Below, piece after piece: positions 10,315-21,700 of a stretch of 64,000 nt of DNA. Both the position numbers and the translations under genes were made by a program. This stretch comes from CAWCKS01 sp963796195. GTDB taxonomy: Bacteria; Pseudomonadota; Alphaproteobacteria; Rhizobiales; Xanthobacteraceae. Position 1 is the first letter of the stretch, and every line of letters begins with the position of its first letter. The stretch is from positions 434,001-498,000 of the forward strand of contig CAWCKS010000014.1 in the NCBI GenBank assembly GCA_963796195.1. Reading direction: 5' to 3'. The notes below the pieces were generated by a model. It was not told where the DNA came from. It saw only the letters and a program-made list of their open reading frames with translations, and ran no database searches.

Positions 10315-11331
10315 CGCGTGCGCGGGTCCAACAGACGGTACAGCAGGTCGGTGAGCAGGTTGAGGCCGATGAAGATGATGCCGACGATCAGCACGCAGGC
10401 CAGCACCGCGTTCATGTCGCCTGCCAGCAGGCCGGCGACAAGGTAGTGGCCGAAGCCGGGCCAGGCGAACACGGTCTCGGTCAACACCGCGCCTTCGAGC
10501 AGGAAGGCGTAGGCGAGCGCGATGACGGTGACGAGCTGCACCAGGATGTTGCGGAAGGCATGGCGGCGGATCACCGCCCAGCCCGACAGGCCTTTCACGC
10601 GCGCCGCGACCATGTATTCCTGCGCCAGCTGCTCCAGCATGAAGCTGCGCGTCATGCGGCTGATATAGGCCATGGAGCCGTAGCCCAGGATCGAGCCGGG
10701 CAGCACGATATGGCTGACCGCGTTCCAGAACACGTCCATGTCGCCGTCCACTAGCGCATCGATGGTGCATGAAGCCGGTGTGGGGCTCGATGCTGTCCAT
10801 GTAGGCGACGTCGAGCCGGCCGGGTCCGCCGACCCAGCCAAGCGTAGCGTAGAACAGGATCAGCCCCATCAGTCCGAGCCAGAACGCCGGGCTGGAATAG
10901 CCGAGCAGCCCGACGACGCGGGCGACGTGGTCGATGATGCTGCCGCGATACACCGCCGCCAGCACGCCGAGCGGCACGCCGACGCCGACGCCGATGATGA
11001 TGGCGAAGGTGGCGAGCTCGACGGTGGCCGGAAACACCTTCATCAGGTCGTCGGCGACCCGGTGGCCGGTGAACAGCGCGTTGCCGAAATCGCCTGACAG
11101 CATCGCGCGGATGTAGCAGGAAGAACTGCACGTAAAGCGGCTTGTCCAGGCCGAGCTGGTGGTACACCATGTCGTGGGTGGCCTGGTCCGCCTGATCGCC
11201 GACGATGGCCAGCACCGGATCGATCGGCAGCATGCGGCCCATGAAGAAAGTCAGCGCGAGCAGGCCGAGCAGCGTCGTTGACGACCGAACCCGCCTGCCG
11301 CGCGAGCAGCCTTCAGTACCGAGAGGCGCAT
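10311..11331 (-). CDS. Peptide-type ABC transporter permease (DppB-like, frame breaks)
   Basis: About 340 codons starting 5 bp after the solute-binding-protein stop. Frame breaks occur near 11285, 11123 and 10764. Pieces in order are TLLGLLALTFFMGRMLPIDP, the ATHDMVYHQLGLDKPLYVQF periplasmic segment, SGDFGNALFTGHRVADDL, the helix AIIIGVGVGVPLGVLAAVY, and SYISRM-type permease motif AYISRMTRSFMLEQLAQEYM with ARVKGLS. All are standard for DppB. Removing one extra C near 11123 and another near 10764 restores continuous family sequence (FFLYIRAMLSGDFG and GFMTIDALVDGD). Confidence 0.8.
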
Positions 11332-11336
11332 CGAGT

Positions 11337-12956
11337 CTACTTTGAAGCGCTGCCGTAGTCCACGTTGAACGGCGCGATCTCGAAGCCCTTCACCGAAGTG
11401 CGTACGGCGATCGGGCGGATAAACTGGTAGATGAAGACCATCGGGCCGTTATGCATCATGAAGGTCTGGATCTCCCGGTACATCTCCGCTCGTTTTTCCG
11501 GGTCCTGCTCCAGCCGGGCGGCCTCCGCCTTGGCGTTGATCTCGGTGTTCTGCCAGCCCGTTCGCCATACCGGAACGGCCACCAGCTTCGCCTCCGGCCG
11601 CGGGTCCGGATCGACCGCGTGGCGGAGACCATGGCATCCGCGTCCGGGTAGCCGGCGTACCAGCCCACCAGCTGCACCTCGAAATCGCGATTGCGGCCGC
11701 GGGTGAACAGGTTGGCATCGGCCATCTGCTCGAGCTCGAGCTTGATGCCGACCTTCGCCGCATTGGTGGCGACATGCTGGGCGATGGCAGGGCGATGTCG
11801 TTGCGCCGACAGGATCATCTTCTTTGCTGAAGCCGTCGGGATAGCCAGCCTCGGTCAAGAGTTGCTTGGCCTTCGCGAGATCGAGCGAGAACGGCTGTCC
11901 GTCCTTGCGATCTGAGCGCGCCGAACGCGCCTTCCGGCACGAGGTCGGCACGCGGCGCGCCCTTATAGGGCAGGATGGTGTCTGGTGAGCCCGTCATAGT
12001 CGATCAGATAGCGGATGGCCTCGCGCACCTTCGGATTGGACAAGGATCGGATCGTTGGTGTTCAAGGCGAGATAGTTGCAAGCCCTGCATCAGCGTCTGC
12101 TCGATATGGATGTCCTTGTTGGACTCCAGCGCCTTCAGATCGTCGGTGTTCAACAGGCGGGCTACGTCGATATCGCCCTTTTCCAGCAGCAGCCGTTCGC
12201 GCTGAGATTCCGGCACGTGGCGGATGATGATGCGCTTGAGGTTTGGCTTGGCGCCGAAATAAATCGTCGTTGCGCTCCAGGATCACCACGTCGTTGGCGT
12301 TCCAGCGCGTGACGTGGTACGGGCCGACACAGACCGGCCCGGTCTTGAAAAAGGCATTGCCGAGATCGGACTTGCCGTCTGCGGTCTTCGCGTTCTTCAA
12401 GCCCGCAGCCTTGCTGAGGATCACGGAGACGCTGTTATTGGCGAATGCAGCGGAGAGCAGCAGCGGCACCGGATATGGCTTCGACAGTTTCAGAACCAGC
12501 GTCGTGGCATCGGGGGCCTGGATCTGGTCGGTGATCTGGTCCTTGTTGAAGCCCCATTGGGTCAAGTTTGAACTCGAGAAAAATCCGAGCAGCACTGCGC
12601 GCTGGATCGACCACGCCGCATCCTCGGCGGTGGCCGGCGTGCCATCCGGGAATTTCAGATCGCTGCGCAGCTTGAAGGTCAGTGTCAAACCGTCTGGCGA
12701 AGCGGACCAGCTCTCCGCCATTCCCGGAATGAATCTTCGACGGATCCTTCGGGTCGTACTGCACAAGCGTGGAGCAGACATTGCCCACGATGATGTCGGC
12801 GCCATTCACCTCGCCGATCTGGGCGGGATCGAAGGTGATCAACGCATCCAGATTCCACGCCATGACCAGGGCATCGCTCGGCGTGGCGGCCTGGCCACCT
12901 CCAGCCGACAGCAACAGCACTGCGGACGCGACAGCGGCAGATAACACGCGAGCCAT
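11337..12956 (-). CDS. Peptide-type ABC transporter solute-binding protein (many frame breaks)
   Basis: Roughly 530 codons of an SBP_bac_5 family protein, with a Sec signal peptide (LSAAVASAVLLLSAGGGQAA). Recognisable blocks in order: ALITFDPAQIGEVNGADII, SASPDGLTLTFKLRSDLKFPDG, GPVCVGPYHVTRW, LLEKGDIDVARLLNTDD, AKAKQLLTEAGYPDGFS, LFTRGRNRDFEVQLVGWY and GPMVFIYQFIRPIAVR. At least six shifts lie between them (for example one extra T near 12736). It is the first gene of the operon and faces the divergent S9 peptidase, which suggests uptake of peptides that are then cleaved. Confidence 0.78.
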
Positions 12957-13212
12957 GGCACACTCCCCGTTTTCTTAAGACGCAAACTATGCATTCAATT
13001 TCCGCGCCACGCCAGCGCGGCCGTCCAGTCCCGATGCGGGTCGTCATCGCGAAAGCGCTGTCGTGCCATGCAGATGCACGTGGAATATTTTTAAATCTGC
13101 GGACGCGCCAACGGTGCACGATATCTGCACGTGCGGTGGCCGGCTTCGGGTTTCGTTGCAAGACTTGAAGGCAACGGAATAGGATGGATCTCCTCGACAA
13201 GAAGGAGACCGC

Positions 13213-14995
13213 ATGCCCGTCCCAACCGATGCCTGGGTGCAAATCGGCGCCGCCACCTCGCCCGCCTTCTCGAAGGACGGGCGCACGCTGTTCCATCTGC
13301 GGGGCGCCGGGTTGCCACAGGTCTGGGCCATGGATGTGGATGGCGGCAACGTGCGCCAATTGAGCCATCACGACGAGAAAGTGGCGTTCCTGCGCCGCTG
13401 CCCCGCGGATGATCAACTCATCTGGGGCATCGATGCCGGCGGCGACGAGCGCCAGCAATTCTGGCTGTTCGAACCCGGCGCCGAACCTCGCGCCCTGACC
13501 GCGGCGCCCGACGCGATCCATGATTTCGGCGCCTGGTCCAAAGACGGCACGCGCATCGCCTACGCCGCCAACGACCGCGACGAACGCTTCTACGACATCT
13601 GCGTGATGGATCTGGCCACCGGCGCGCGCACCCGCCTTAACGAAGGCAGCAGCATTCTGACCGTGCCGAGCTGGACTCCGGACATGGCGCGACTGGTGGT
13701 GATCGAGGACCATAGCAGCTCGGATTCCCGCCTCTGGATTATGGACGCTGTCACCGGCGCCACCCGCGCCCTGCCCCGCTCCGCGCCTGCGCGCTTCGCC
13801 TCAGTGCGCTGGGTGGAAAAAGGCGCTGCTCTGATGGGATTGAGCGATACCGGCGCGGACATGATGCGGCTGTGCCGCATCGACCCGGAAACCGGCACTG
13901 GCACCGTGGTGTTCGAGGCCGAAAGCCGCGACGTCGAAGCCTGGTCGCTATCGCTTGATGAGACAATGCTGGCAACGATCGAGAACGATCGCGGCTATGC
14001 GGTGCTGCGCGTCGGCCGCGCCGGTAGCGAGCGGCCCGTCGTCACCGGCTTGCCTACCGGCATTGTAGCCGATCTCGCCTGGGCGCCAGACAATACGGCG
14101 CTGGCCTTCACCATCCAGGGTCCGACCACGCCGCCCGGCATCTGGCTGTGGCGCGACGGAGCCGCTGCACCGATCCCGTGCGAAGACCCGATGGCGGCTT
14201 CCGGGCATCAATCGGGACAGCCTGATCGAACCAGCACTGGTGGAATGGGAAAGCTTCGACGGGCTGCGCATCCCCGGCTGGTACGCCCATCCGCGCGGCG
14301 TAGCGCCTGCCCGCGGATTCCCGGCGGTGATGTGGGTGCATGGCGGCCCGGCCTCGCAAACCCGCGCCAATTTCCGGCCGGACATCCAGATGCTGCTGTC
14401 CCAGGGCTTCGCCGTGCTGATGCCCAATGCGCGCGGCAGCACCGGCTACGGCCGTGCCTACATGGAAGCCGACGAGGTGGAGAAGCGGCCCGATTTTCTG
14501 GAGGATCTCGCCGCCGGCCGCGCCTGGCTCGCCGCCCAGCCGAACATCGACCCCAACCGCATCGGCATCATGGGCCAATCCTACGGCGGCTGGGCCGTGC
14601 TGGCGGCGGTCACGCTGCAACCGGAGCTCTGGAAGGCCGCCGTGGATTATTACGGCATCGCCGATTTCGCCACGCTGCTGGAGCGCACCGGCCCCTGGCG
14701 GCGCGACCATCGCGCCCGCGAATATGGCTTCCCGGGCACGGATGACGAATTGTTCCAGAAAATCTCGCCGATCCATCACATCGACCGCGTGGTGGCGCCG
14801 ATGCTGCTGCTGCACGGCGACCGCGATCCGCGCGTGCCCATGCACGAAAGCGACCAGTTCAGCGAAGCCCTGGCGCTGCGACAGAAGAAAGTGGCCTACG
14901 AGCGCTTCACTTATGCCGGACACGGCTTTATCCGGCCGGATCACCGGCGCCGGGTCTACGCCTCGGTACTGGCGCATTTTCGGGAGCATTTGTAG
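13213..14995 (+). CDS. S9 family (prolyl oligopeptidase-like) peptidase, one frame break
   Basis: About 594 residues. The N-terminal half is a TolB-like beta-propeller (for example SPAFSKDGRTLF and LAWAPDNTALAF). The C-terminal half is an alpha/beta hydrolase with the nucleophile GQSYGGWAVL, an acid in LLHGDRDPRVP and a His in YAGHGF. Start ATG 13213 follows AAGGAG. The halves are in different frames, joined near 14200, and both are well conserved, so an indel error is likely. No signal peptide is visible, so it is probably cytoplasmic. It is divergent from the peptide-type ABC operon, and together they would import and cleave oligopeptides. Confidence 0.88.
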
Positions 14996-15221
14996 GAAGC
15001 AGCGAGGGCCAGAACGCCACGTTGGCCTAGCCTCTGCTTCCCCGAGAGGGCGCGTACTCATAAATCCGGATTCGCAAAGCATGGCTCAATGTCCGCTTAA
15101 GTCCGAAAGCGACAGAAGAGCTGTCATCGCCGCCGAATGACACAATGTGCCAATCGCGTCACCTCGAGCTGCGGTCGGATTGCGGAAGGATGGCCCGCGC
15201 CGCGGTTCGAACGAAGCAGGG

Positions 15222-15938
15222 CTATTTGATGCGGTGATAGAGCGCGCTGAAGGTGACCGCGGCGCCGCCGCATTCGCCGTTGTCCTGGACCATCAGCCAC
15301 GGTCCGATGCGCTGCATCCGCACGCGACACTCTCCTTCGTCGGTTTTCTCGAACGGGATGCTGCCGTCGTCCGCGAAGGCGATCGTGTCGCCTTGAGGGA
15401 TCACGAGTGCGTCGATCTCGCCGGTATGCACCTCCTGCGCGCCCTTCATGGCGACTTCGCCAACGATGTGCAGCTTGCCGTTTTTGCCTTGCGTGATTTC
15501 AATACTGGCGGCCGGCTGATCCCAGGTGCCGGTCCAGTCGGACAATCGCGGCGAGGGCAACGGCGCGACCGGTGTCAGCGCCGAACTCGGCAGCCAGCCT
15601 ATGGTCCATTGTCGCTGCTTCGCCAGCGGAGACTGGTAGGAAATGCAGGTGAAATCGCCGAGCGTGCGGCCGCCGAGCGCAAGGTCGCCGGTGATGAGAT
15701 AGGATTTCTTCGTGCAGGCGTCGGTGGCGGCGGGGCAGCTCGCAGCCTTGAAGTCGTCATCATACGGGCTCTTGACGAAGTTGACGCGCGGGCTGGCCGT
15801 CACTTTCGAGACCACCACCGCGCGCTTGTCGTCCCAGTCGAGGCCGCCGCAGTTGTGCGGGTCCTCGGCGTCATAGGCCGAAGCGAACCCCGCGCACAGG
15901 ACGATACCCAAAGCCAACCCGACAATCGTCGTTCGCAT
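15222..15938 (-). CDS. Secreted protein of unknown function
   Basis: 238 residues from an ATG behind GAGGAG (a start further upstream would lack a site). A clear Sec signal peptide (MRTTIVGLALGIVLCAGFASA) is followed by a mature domain with six or so cysteines (NCGGLDWDD, SCPAATDACTKK, DFTCIS, ECRVRM, NGECGG), suggesting disulfides in the periplasm. The C-terminal half reads like a small beta-barrel (DWTGTWDQPAASIEITQGKN ... HIVGEVAMKG). I do not recognise the family. Neighbours give no functional hint. Confidence 0.78.
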   Translation of the reverse strand: MRTTIVGLALGIVLCAGFASAYDAEDPHNCGGLDWDDKRAVVVSKVTASPRVNFVKSPYDDDFKAASCPAATDACTKKSYLITGDLALGGRTLGDFTCISYQSPLAKQRQWTIGWLPSSALTPVAPLPSPRLSDWTGTWDQPAASIEITQGKNGKLHIVGEVAMKGAQEVHTGEIDALVIPQGDTIAFADDGSIPFEKTDEGECRVRMQRIGPWLMVQDNGECGGAAVTFSALYHRIK

Positions 15939-16188
15939 TTTTTCTCCTCTGCGCGCGCCAGACACCTTCTCGGGTCATGGGTTCCGCCATCGGAGCGGGA
16001 GGTTCAATCGGCGAATGCTGAAAATCCGGCTGACGTTCTCAGATTAGCGTCAATCCCTTCAGTTCCTTTCGCGATCCAGCGCCCGCTGACCCTGGTGGGC
16101 CCATCTTCTTCAACGTTGGAAACGGCTTGATTAGTCGCGTGTCCAGAGTTTGAATCCTGCTGTGGCCATCTCGACGCCGGGGAGCTCC

Positions 16189-17036
16189 ATGCGCCGCTCG
16201 GATCTGACGATTTGCCTGATAACCGACGAAGTGTCGCCCTCGCTCGACGAGGGGCTCGCCTTCGCCCGCGAGGAAGGCATCGGCACGGTCGATCTGCGCG
16301 TCATCGATGGTCGCAACGTGCTGGCGCTGTCACGCGGCGAACTGGCTGACGCGGCGCAACGCGTGCGCATCTCCGGGCTCGCGGTGTCCTGCATCTGCAC
16401 GCCGCTCCTGAAATGGAGCCCGCCCGGCAAGATTTCGCGAACCAGGGGTGATCAGTTCGGCTTCGCGCTCGGGAATCGCGCGCCGCGCGAGGTCTACGCC
16501 TCAGCTTTCGCGGCTGCGGAGATTTCGGTGCGCGCAACCTTCGCATCTTCAGTTATCTGGCCTATGACGGCTACCGCCTGGACGATCTGCGAGGGCCTAT
16601 CGACGATCTCTTGGCGCTTGCAGAAAGGTTCGACATGAAACTGCATGTCGAGAACGAGGGCGTGTGCAACATCGCGGGCTTCGCCGAACTCGAGGCGCTG
16701 GTGACGGCGTATCGGCACCCGCGCCTCCGAGCGCTGCCCGACATCGCCAATGCATACATTAAGTCCATGCCGCCATCGGCAGCTGATCTCGCGCGGCTGT
16801 TGCCCTTCACCGATATCCTGCACATCAAGGACTACGCCAATGCGGCGCGCCACTGCGTCGCCTTTGGCGAGGGAGACATCCCGATTGCGCCCCTGCTGGC
16901 GGCGACGCTCCCCGCCCATGAAGCGCCCCTGACGCTGACGATCGAGACGCATGCCGCCGCGGAGCCCGCCGCCACCACGCGACGATCAGCCAACGCGCTG
17001 CGCCGCGCGGTCGATCGTCTCGGGCTCGCCGCCTGA
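16189..17036 (+). CDS. Sugar phosphate isomerase/epimerase-like TIM barrel protein (frame break)
   Basis: About 282 residues. Starts at the ATG after GGGGAG and reads LTICLITDEVSPSLDEGLAF, typical of xylose-isomerase-like (AP endonuclease 2) barrels. The frame changes around 16450-16510, after which FGARNLRIFSYLAYDGYRLD, the metal-site HVENEG and the FTDILHIKDY / HCVAFGEGDI blocks follow. The last carries the typical His/Glu ligands of the family. It probably isomerises or epimerises a keto-sugar or related acid. The MFS transporter gene begins 82 bp downstream and may carry the substrate. Confidence 0.8.
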
Positions 17037-17118
17037 CGTTTCCAAATGGCGGCCTTCGAGGGCGCTGGATTCTCGGTTATCTTTGGTCACAAAGACTACG
17101 TTTCCTGGGGGGACAACA

Positions 17119-18534
17119 ATGGCAACCACGAGCGCGCAACGGACCAGCAGACCGGTGATCGATCTTGCCGAACTGATCGACCGGCAGGGCGTCACGAAAT
17201 TCAACATCCTGATCATCGCCATCGGCTGGTTCGCGATTTTCGGCGACGGCTTCGATATCTCGGTCATCGGCTACGTGATGCCGAACCTGATGCGCGAGTT
17301 CCAGCTCGGGCCGGAGACCGTGGGGCTGGTGAACTCGGCGAGCCTTGCCGCCTATCCGGTTGGGGCACTCATGCTCGGCTGGATCAGTGACCATCACGGA
17401 CGCCGGCTCGCCCTTATGATCGGCTGCCTCATCGTCAGCGTCTTCACCTTCGCCACCGTGATGGTGCACTCAGCCGGCGAGCTCGCCTTCATGCGCTTCT
17501 GCACCGGCGTTGGATTGGGCGGCGTCATCCCCAACATCGTCGCGCTGGGCGCCGAGTTCGCACCCAAGCGCTTACGCGCGCGGCTGGTGATCTTCACGTT
17601 CTGCGGTATCAATTTCGGCGGCTTCGTGAGCGGGCTCGTCGCGCCATCGATCATCGGCCATTGGGGCTGGCAGGGCCTCTTCATCGTCGGCGGCATCGTG
17701 CCGCTCATCGCCGTGATTCTGCTGTGGCTGTTCATGGCGGAATCGATCAAGTTCCTCGCGCTCAACGGCGGGCGTGACGCGGAGCTCAGGCAGACACTGC
17801 GGCGGCTGGTGCCGAATGAGGTGATCCCCGACAACGCCCGCTTCGTCGTGGCGTCGGTCGAATCGCGCATGCCCTTCAAGCCGCGCCAGCTGTTCGAGGG
17901 CGACCTCAAATGGATCACGCCGATCCTCTGGATCGCGTTCATTCTCAATTTCATCGTGATCTATTTCACCGGCGCCTGGACCAACATCATTCTGCAAAGC
18001 GCGGGCGTGCCGCAGACGCAGGCGATCCTCGTCTCCTCGCTCAACCAGGGCGGCGGCGTTCTGGGCGGGCTGGTGATCAGCTATTTCGTCGACCGCTACG
18101 GCTTTCTGGCGGTGATCGCCTGGGGCATCCTCACCGCCGCCACGGTCTGGGCGATCGGCGTGCCCGGGCTCGATGTCGGCTGGATCGCGGCCTGGGTGGC
18201 GATCTCGGGTTTTGGCATGCAAGGCGTTCAGTACGGCCTCAATGCCTCGACCGGCATGCTTTATCCGACCTCGTTCCGAGCCTTCGCCGCCGGCTGGGCC
18301 TTCAGCGTCAGCCGGATCGGCGCGGTCGCGGGACCAATCCTCGGCGGCTACCTCGTGGCGCAGAAGCTGACGCCGCAGCAGCTGTTCTTCTTCCCGGTGA
18401 TCCCGCTGGTCATCGGCATCGCGCTGGCGGCGATCCTGGCGATGCTTTGCCATCGCCGCTTCCGCGGCTTTCAGCTCGACGAGGCGCCGGCCGACAGCTC
18501 AAAACCGCCCGCTCCGGCGCTGGCAACGAGATGA
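17119..18534 (+). CDS. MFS transporter, aromatic acid:H+ symporter (AAHS)-like
   Basis: 471 residues with twelve predicted membrane helices. ATG 17119 is preceded by GGGGGGA; earlier in-frame starts overlap the previous gene. The first helix carries GDGFDISVIGYVMPN, matching the DGxD motif of AAHS carriers such as PcaK. The loop 2-3 motif is GWISDHHGRRLALM. The C-terminal half has the second-half repeat (SYFVDRYGFLAVIAW). The likely job is proton-driven uptake of an aromatic or other organic acid, possibly the substrate of the adjacent TIM-barrel enzyme. Confidence 0.9.
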   Translation: MATTSAQRTSRPVIDLAELIDRQGVTKFNILIIAIGWFAIFGDGFDISVIGYVMPNLMREFQLGPETVGLVNSASLAAYPVGALMLGWISDHHGRRLALMIGCLIVSVFTFATVMVHSAGELAFMRFCTGVGLGGVIPNIVALGAEFAPKRLRARLVIFTFCGINFGGFVSGLVAPSIIGHWGWQGLFIVGGIVPLIAVILLWLFMAESIKFLALNGGRDAELRQTLRRLVPNEVIPDNARFVVASVESRMPFKPRQLFEGDLKWITPILWIAFILNFIVIYFTGAWTNIILQSAGVPQTQAILVSSLNQGGGVLGGLVISYFVDRYGFLAVIAWGILTAATVWAIGVPGLDVGWIAAWVAISGFGMQGVQYGLNASTGMLYPTSFRAFAAGWAFSVSRIGAVAGPILGGYLVAQKLTPQQLFFFPVIPLVIGIALAAILAMLCHRRFRGFQLDEAPADSSKPPAPALATR

Positions 18535-18594
18535 ATGCCACGGCGCAAATTCGACAACCTGTTTCGATGCGACTGCGAGATTGCCGTCGTAACA

Positions 18595-18700
18595 GGTGCC
18601 GGGGGCGGCCTTGGGCGGTCAACGTCCGCTTCGGTTCGAAAGCGAGCGAAGTGCCGCATCGCCGCGAAACGCCAAAAAAACCGACCCTCTTGCTCACATC
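18595..18700. repeat. Possible dispersed repeat fragment (VRFGSKA family)
   Basis: The 314 bp between the MFS gene and the SGNH gene contain no credible CDS. One frame reads NVRFGSKASEVPHRRETPKK, resembling the 'VRFGSKADI' phrase I associate with a common interspersed element in Bradyrhizobium. Only a fragment is present. Confidence 0.4.
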
Positions 18701-18848
18701 GCCGCCACAGATTCAGATCGCTGCACGCAAGAGCCGCGGTTCGATCCTGCATTAGAAGCTGTTGCGTGGCTGGCCTTGACTGCGCGCTTCGGCTCTCGTC
18801 ACTCTATGAATTCAAAATGATCGTCTTGCTCGATGAACTGGCATCTAA

Positions 18849-19343
18849 ATGAAATCTTTCGCTACGACCCTGGCAATTCTTTTGGCCGTCAGCCCTTCTT
18901 TCGCATTCGCCGCGACTGTTCTCGCGTTGGGGGCGAGTAACACGCGGGGAAAAGGGGTTGCTTCCAACCAAGCCTATCCAGCGCAACTAGAAGCTATTCT
19001 GAGATCAAAGGGACGGCGGGTCAGTGTCCTCAACGCTGGCATAAATGGTGACACCACAGAGCACATGCTCTCGCGCCTCGATCAACTTGTTTCGAAGGAA
19101 ACCCGGGTGGTCATTCTTCAGCCGGGCGGAAACGATCGTCGAAAGAACAAGGCTGACACTGAAACCAATATCAGCTCGATACAGTCAAAGCTCAGCGTCC
19201 GAGGCATTGCACTGATCATGCTTTCCAACAACATGTTTCGAGGCAAGCCGCACCAGCCCGACGGCCAACACCTCACTCCAGAGGGCTATCATCAGCTAGC
19301 CGAAGAGCTGGCACCTTCCGTCGAAGGTGCATTGTCCCGCTAG
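18849..19343 (+). CDS. Exported SGNH/GDSL-family esterase (TesA-like)
   Basis: 164 residues with a signal peptide (SFATTLAILLAVSPSFAFA). The four SGNH blocks are visible: nucleophile Ser in ALGASNTRGKGV (block I), Gly in LNAGINGDTT (block II), Asn in QPGGNDRR (block III), and Asp/His in DGQHLTPEGY (block V). This is the arylesterase/lysophospholipase L1 type, acting in the periplasm on acyl or aryl esters. It is at the short end for the family (usually about 180-200). The region between block III and block V looks compressed, so an internal deletion is possible. Confidence 0.82.
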   Translation: MKSFATTLAILLAVSPSFAFAATVLALGASNTRGKGVASNQAYPAQLEAILRSKGRRVSVLNAGINGDTTEHMLSRLDQLVSKETRVVILQPGGNDRRKNKADTETNISSIQSKLSVRGIALIMLSNNMFRGKPHQPDGQHLTPEGYHQLAEELAPSVEGALSR

Positions 19344-19519
19344 CGCCGCGTTTGAGTAGTTCGAGAAGCGCCATCGGCGCAGCCCTAAATTCGCCACGCT
19401 GATCGTCCGGCGCTGACCTGCAAGGCGCCCGAGGGCAGCCAGGCTGTTCTCGTTGGCGCCGATCCAAAGCGCTTCTTCGTGCCGCGATTTGTCGGCGTAT
19501 GAACATGTCGGGCCGCAAA

Positions 19520-19702
19520 TCAGGATTCCGGAACGACGACGTGGCTATCGCCACTCGATCGGTCGATGATCGTGATGACAACCGTGGGGTTGGCGTCCGC
19601 AAACTGCCGCGCGCGCCGCTGCGCCTTGTCGAAAGTGTCTGACGTATCGACCATCGTATGTCGGAGCATGATGCAGAACCGGTGGCGATTCTCACTCTTC
19701 AT
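19520..19702 (-). CDS. Small hypothetical protein
   Basis: 60 residues beginning MKSENRHRFCIMLRHTMVD, with a GGAAGG site a few bases before the ATG. The composition is protein-like, with FDKAQRRARQFADANPTVVI forming a helix-then-strand pattern. An earlier in-frame ATG at 19795 would give a Cys-rich N-terminus that looks non-coding. No family recognised, and it could be a non-coding frame. Confidence 0.5.
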   Translation of the reverse strand: MKSENRHRFCIMLRHTMVDTSDTFDKAQRRARQFADANPTVVITIIDRSSGDSHVVVPES

Positions 19703-19926
19703 AACGCGCCCTTCCCACCAGCATCCCCGGCCCGCGGCAGGTTTTAGGGCGTCCTCGTCGCACCGATTGTGAAACAGCTCACATCTTGAACTCACCTATG
19801 GCCGTCGCTGTGGCTCACTCGAGCGCCACCCGATCTTGATGCCCCACGCGGGGCGCCAAGCGAGAACTAAGCGAGTCGCTCATCCTCCCCCGCTTCGCTA
19901 TCGCTACGCGAGGAAGGACAACAAAG

Positions 19927-21482
19927 TCACGGCCGGATCTTGAAGGTGACCGGGCCCGGCGTGCGCACCGGCTCGGCCAACCGCGCGAACTCGCACAGCA
20001 GCGGGCGGGTGTTGCGCGGATCGATCATCTCCTCGACCCAGAACTTTTCGGCCGTGCGGAACGGCGAGCGCAGCTTGTTGAGACGATGCTCGATCTCGAC
20101 GAGCTTCGCTTTCGGATCGGTGGCGGCATTGATGTCGGCGCGATAGGCGGCCTCGATGCCGCCCTCGAGCGGCAATGAGCCCCAGCGCGCCGACAGCCAG
20201 GCGTAGCGCATCGAGTAGCGGCCGCCGGGCTGGTGCGCCGCGCCGGCAACGCCGAACGAGTTGCGGACGATGATCGTGCACCACGGCACGCTCGACTGAT
20301 TCATCGCCGCCATCGCGCGCACGCCATGACGGATGACGGCGGATTTTTCCGCCTCCAGGCCGATCAGGAAGCCTGGGCAGTCGCAAAGATAGACCACCGG
20401 CAGGTGGAAGGTTTCGGCGAGATCGGAAAACCGCACCACCTTCTGGCAGGCATCCGCAGTCCACGCGCCGGCATAGTGATAGGGATCGCTCGCGAACATG
20501 AGCACCGCGCGGCCGTCGAGCCGCGCCAGGCCCGCGATGATCGAGCGGCCGAAGTTCGGCGCGAGCTCGAAGAACGACCCCTTGTCGACCACCGACTCGA
20601 TGATTCCGCGCATCTTGTAGACCTGCCGCGGATTGCGCGGGATCACCTTCATCAGCGCTTCGTCGGTGCGTTCGGGATCATCGGTCGAGGGAAGAGTCGG
20701 CGGCACGTCGTAGACCGACGATGGCAGGTACGACAGGAATTTCGCGCGCAGGCGAATGCTTCCTCTTCCGTGTCGGTTGCATGGTCGACGCCGCCGGCAC
20801 GGGTCTGGATCTCCCAGCCGCCGAGTTCTTTTTTCTCGAGCGGCTGCCCGAGTCGTGCAACGACTGGCGGGCCAGCAACGAACATCGCCAACTCCTTGGT
20901 CATGATCGAGTAGTGCGTCGAGGCGAGGCGCGCCGCGCCGAGGCCGGCCACCGAGCCGAGACCGAGGCCCACCACCGGCACCTCGGCGAGATTATCGGTC
21001 ATGATCAGAAATCCGTCGGTGCCGCCGACGCCGCCGGGCAGGTTCGATGCGCCCTTGGTCTCGATCGTCTTGACCGAGCCGCCACCACCGGAGCCTTCGA
21101 TGATGCGGATGATCGGCAAGCGGAATGTAGCGGCCATCTCTTCGGCCATCTGCGGCTTCGCCTTGATCGACGCATCCGCCGAGCCGCCGCGCACCGTAAA
21201 ATCGTCGCCGACGACAACGACCGGCCGGCCGTCGACTTTGCCGCGGCCGAACACGCAGTTCGCCGGCGTCAGCGTCGTAAGGTTTCCCGTCGCGTCGTAC
21301 TCGCCGATCCCCGAGAGCGCGCCGACTTCGTGGAACGAATTCGGATCGAGAATTTTCTCGAAACGCTCGCGCACCGTGAGACGGCCGGAGTCATGCTGGC
21401 GTTTGACCTTGTCGGCGCCGCCCATTTCCCTGGCGAAAGCCTCACGGCGCTTGAGTTCATCGAGTTCGGGCCGCCAGTTCAT
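19927..21482 (-). CDS. Acyl-CoA carboxylase carboxyltransferase subunit (frame break)
   Basis: About 518 residues, homologous to propionyl-/methylcrotonyl-CoA carboxylase beta subunits. It transfers carboxyl from carboxybiotin to an acyl-CoA. The N-terminal half has RLTVRERFEKILDPNSFHE, the biotin-side EGSGGGGSVKTIE loop and VAGPPVVAR. The second half has LCDCPGFLIGLEAEKSAVIR and the acyl-CoA-side IIVRNSFGVAGAAH. A frame break lies near 20710 between DTEEEAFACAR and the following linker, where one indel is enough. No biotin carboxylase gene is adjacent, but a free biotin carrier is encoded at 24257. Substrate unknown. Confidence 0.87.
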
Positions 21483-21700
21483 TTTCTTGTTCTCCCTTTC
21501 CCGTTTCGGGATTGTTGTTGCGTCGTCCGCGTCACGGAATTCGGTCGGCACCGGAAATACAGGAATGCAGAAACATTCCAGCTGCCGCGACGCTTTTCGC
21601 TTGCGGCGAACGCTACCTCAGGCAATCCTGCACAACAAGAAAAAGCCGCACAATCCAAGCGGTTGCGCCTCCTTCGGGGCGCCCGGAGGACGTTCACGCG

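Noticed and set aside
13000..13212. Possible small gene or tRNA in the gap before the S9 peptidase
   Set aside because: No cloverleaf, no good start site and no protein-like frame were seen.
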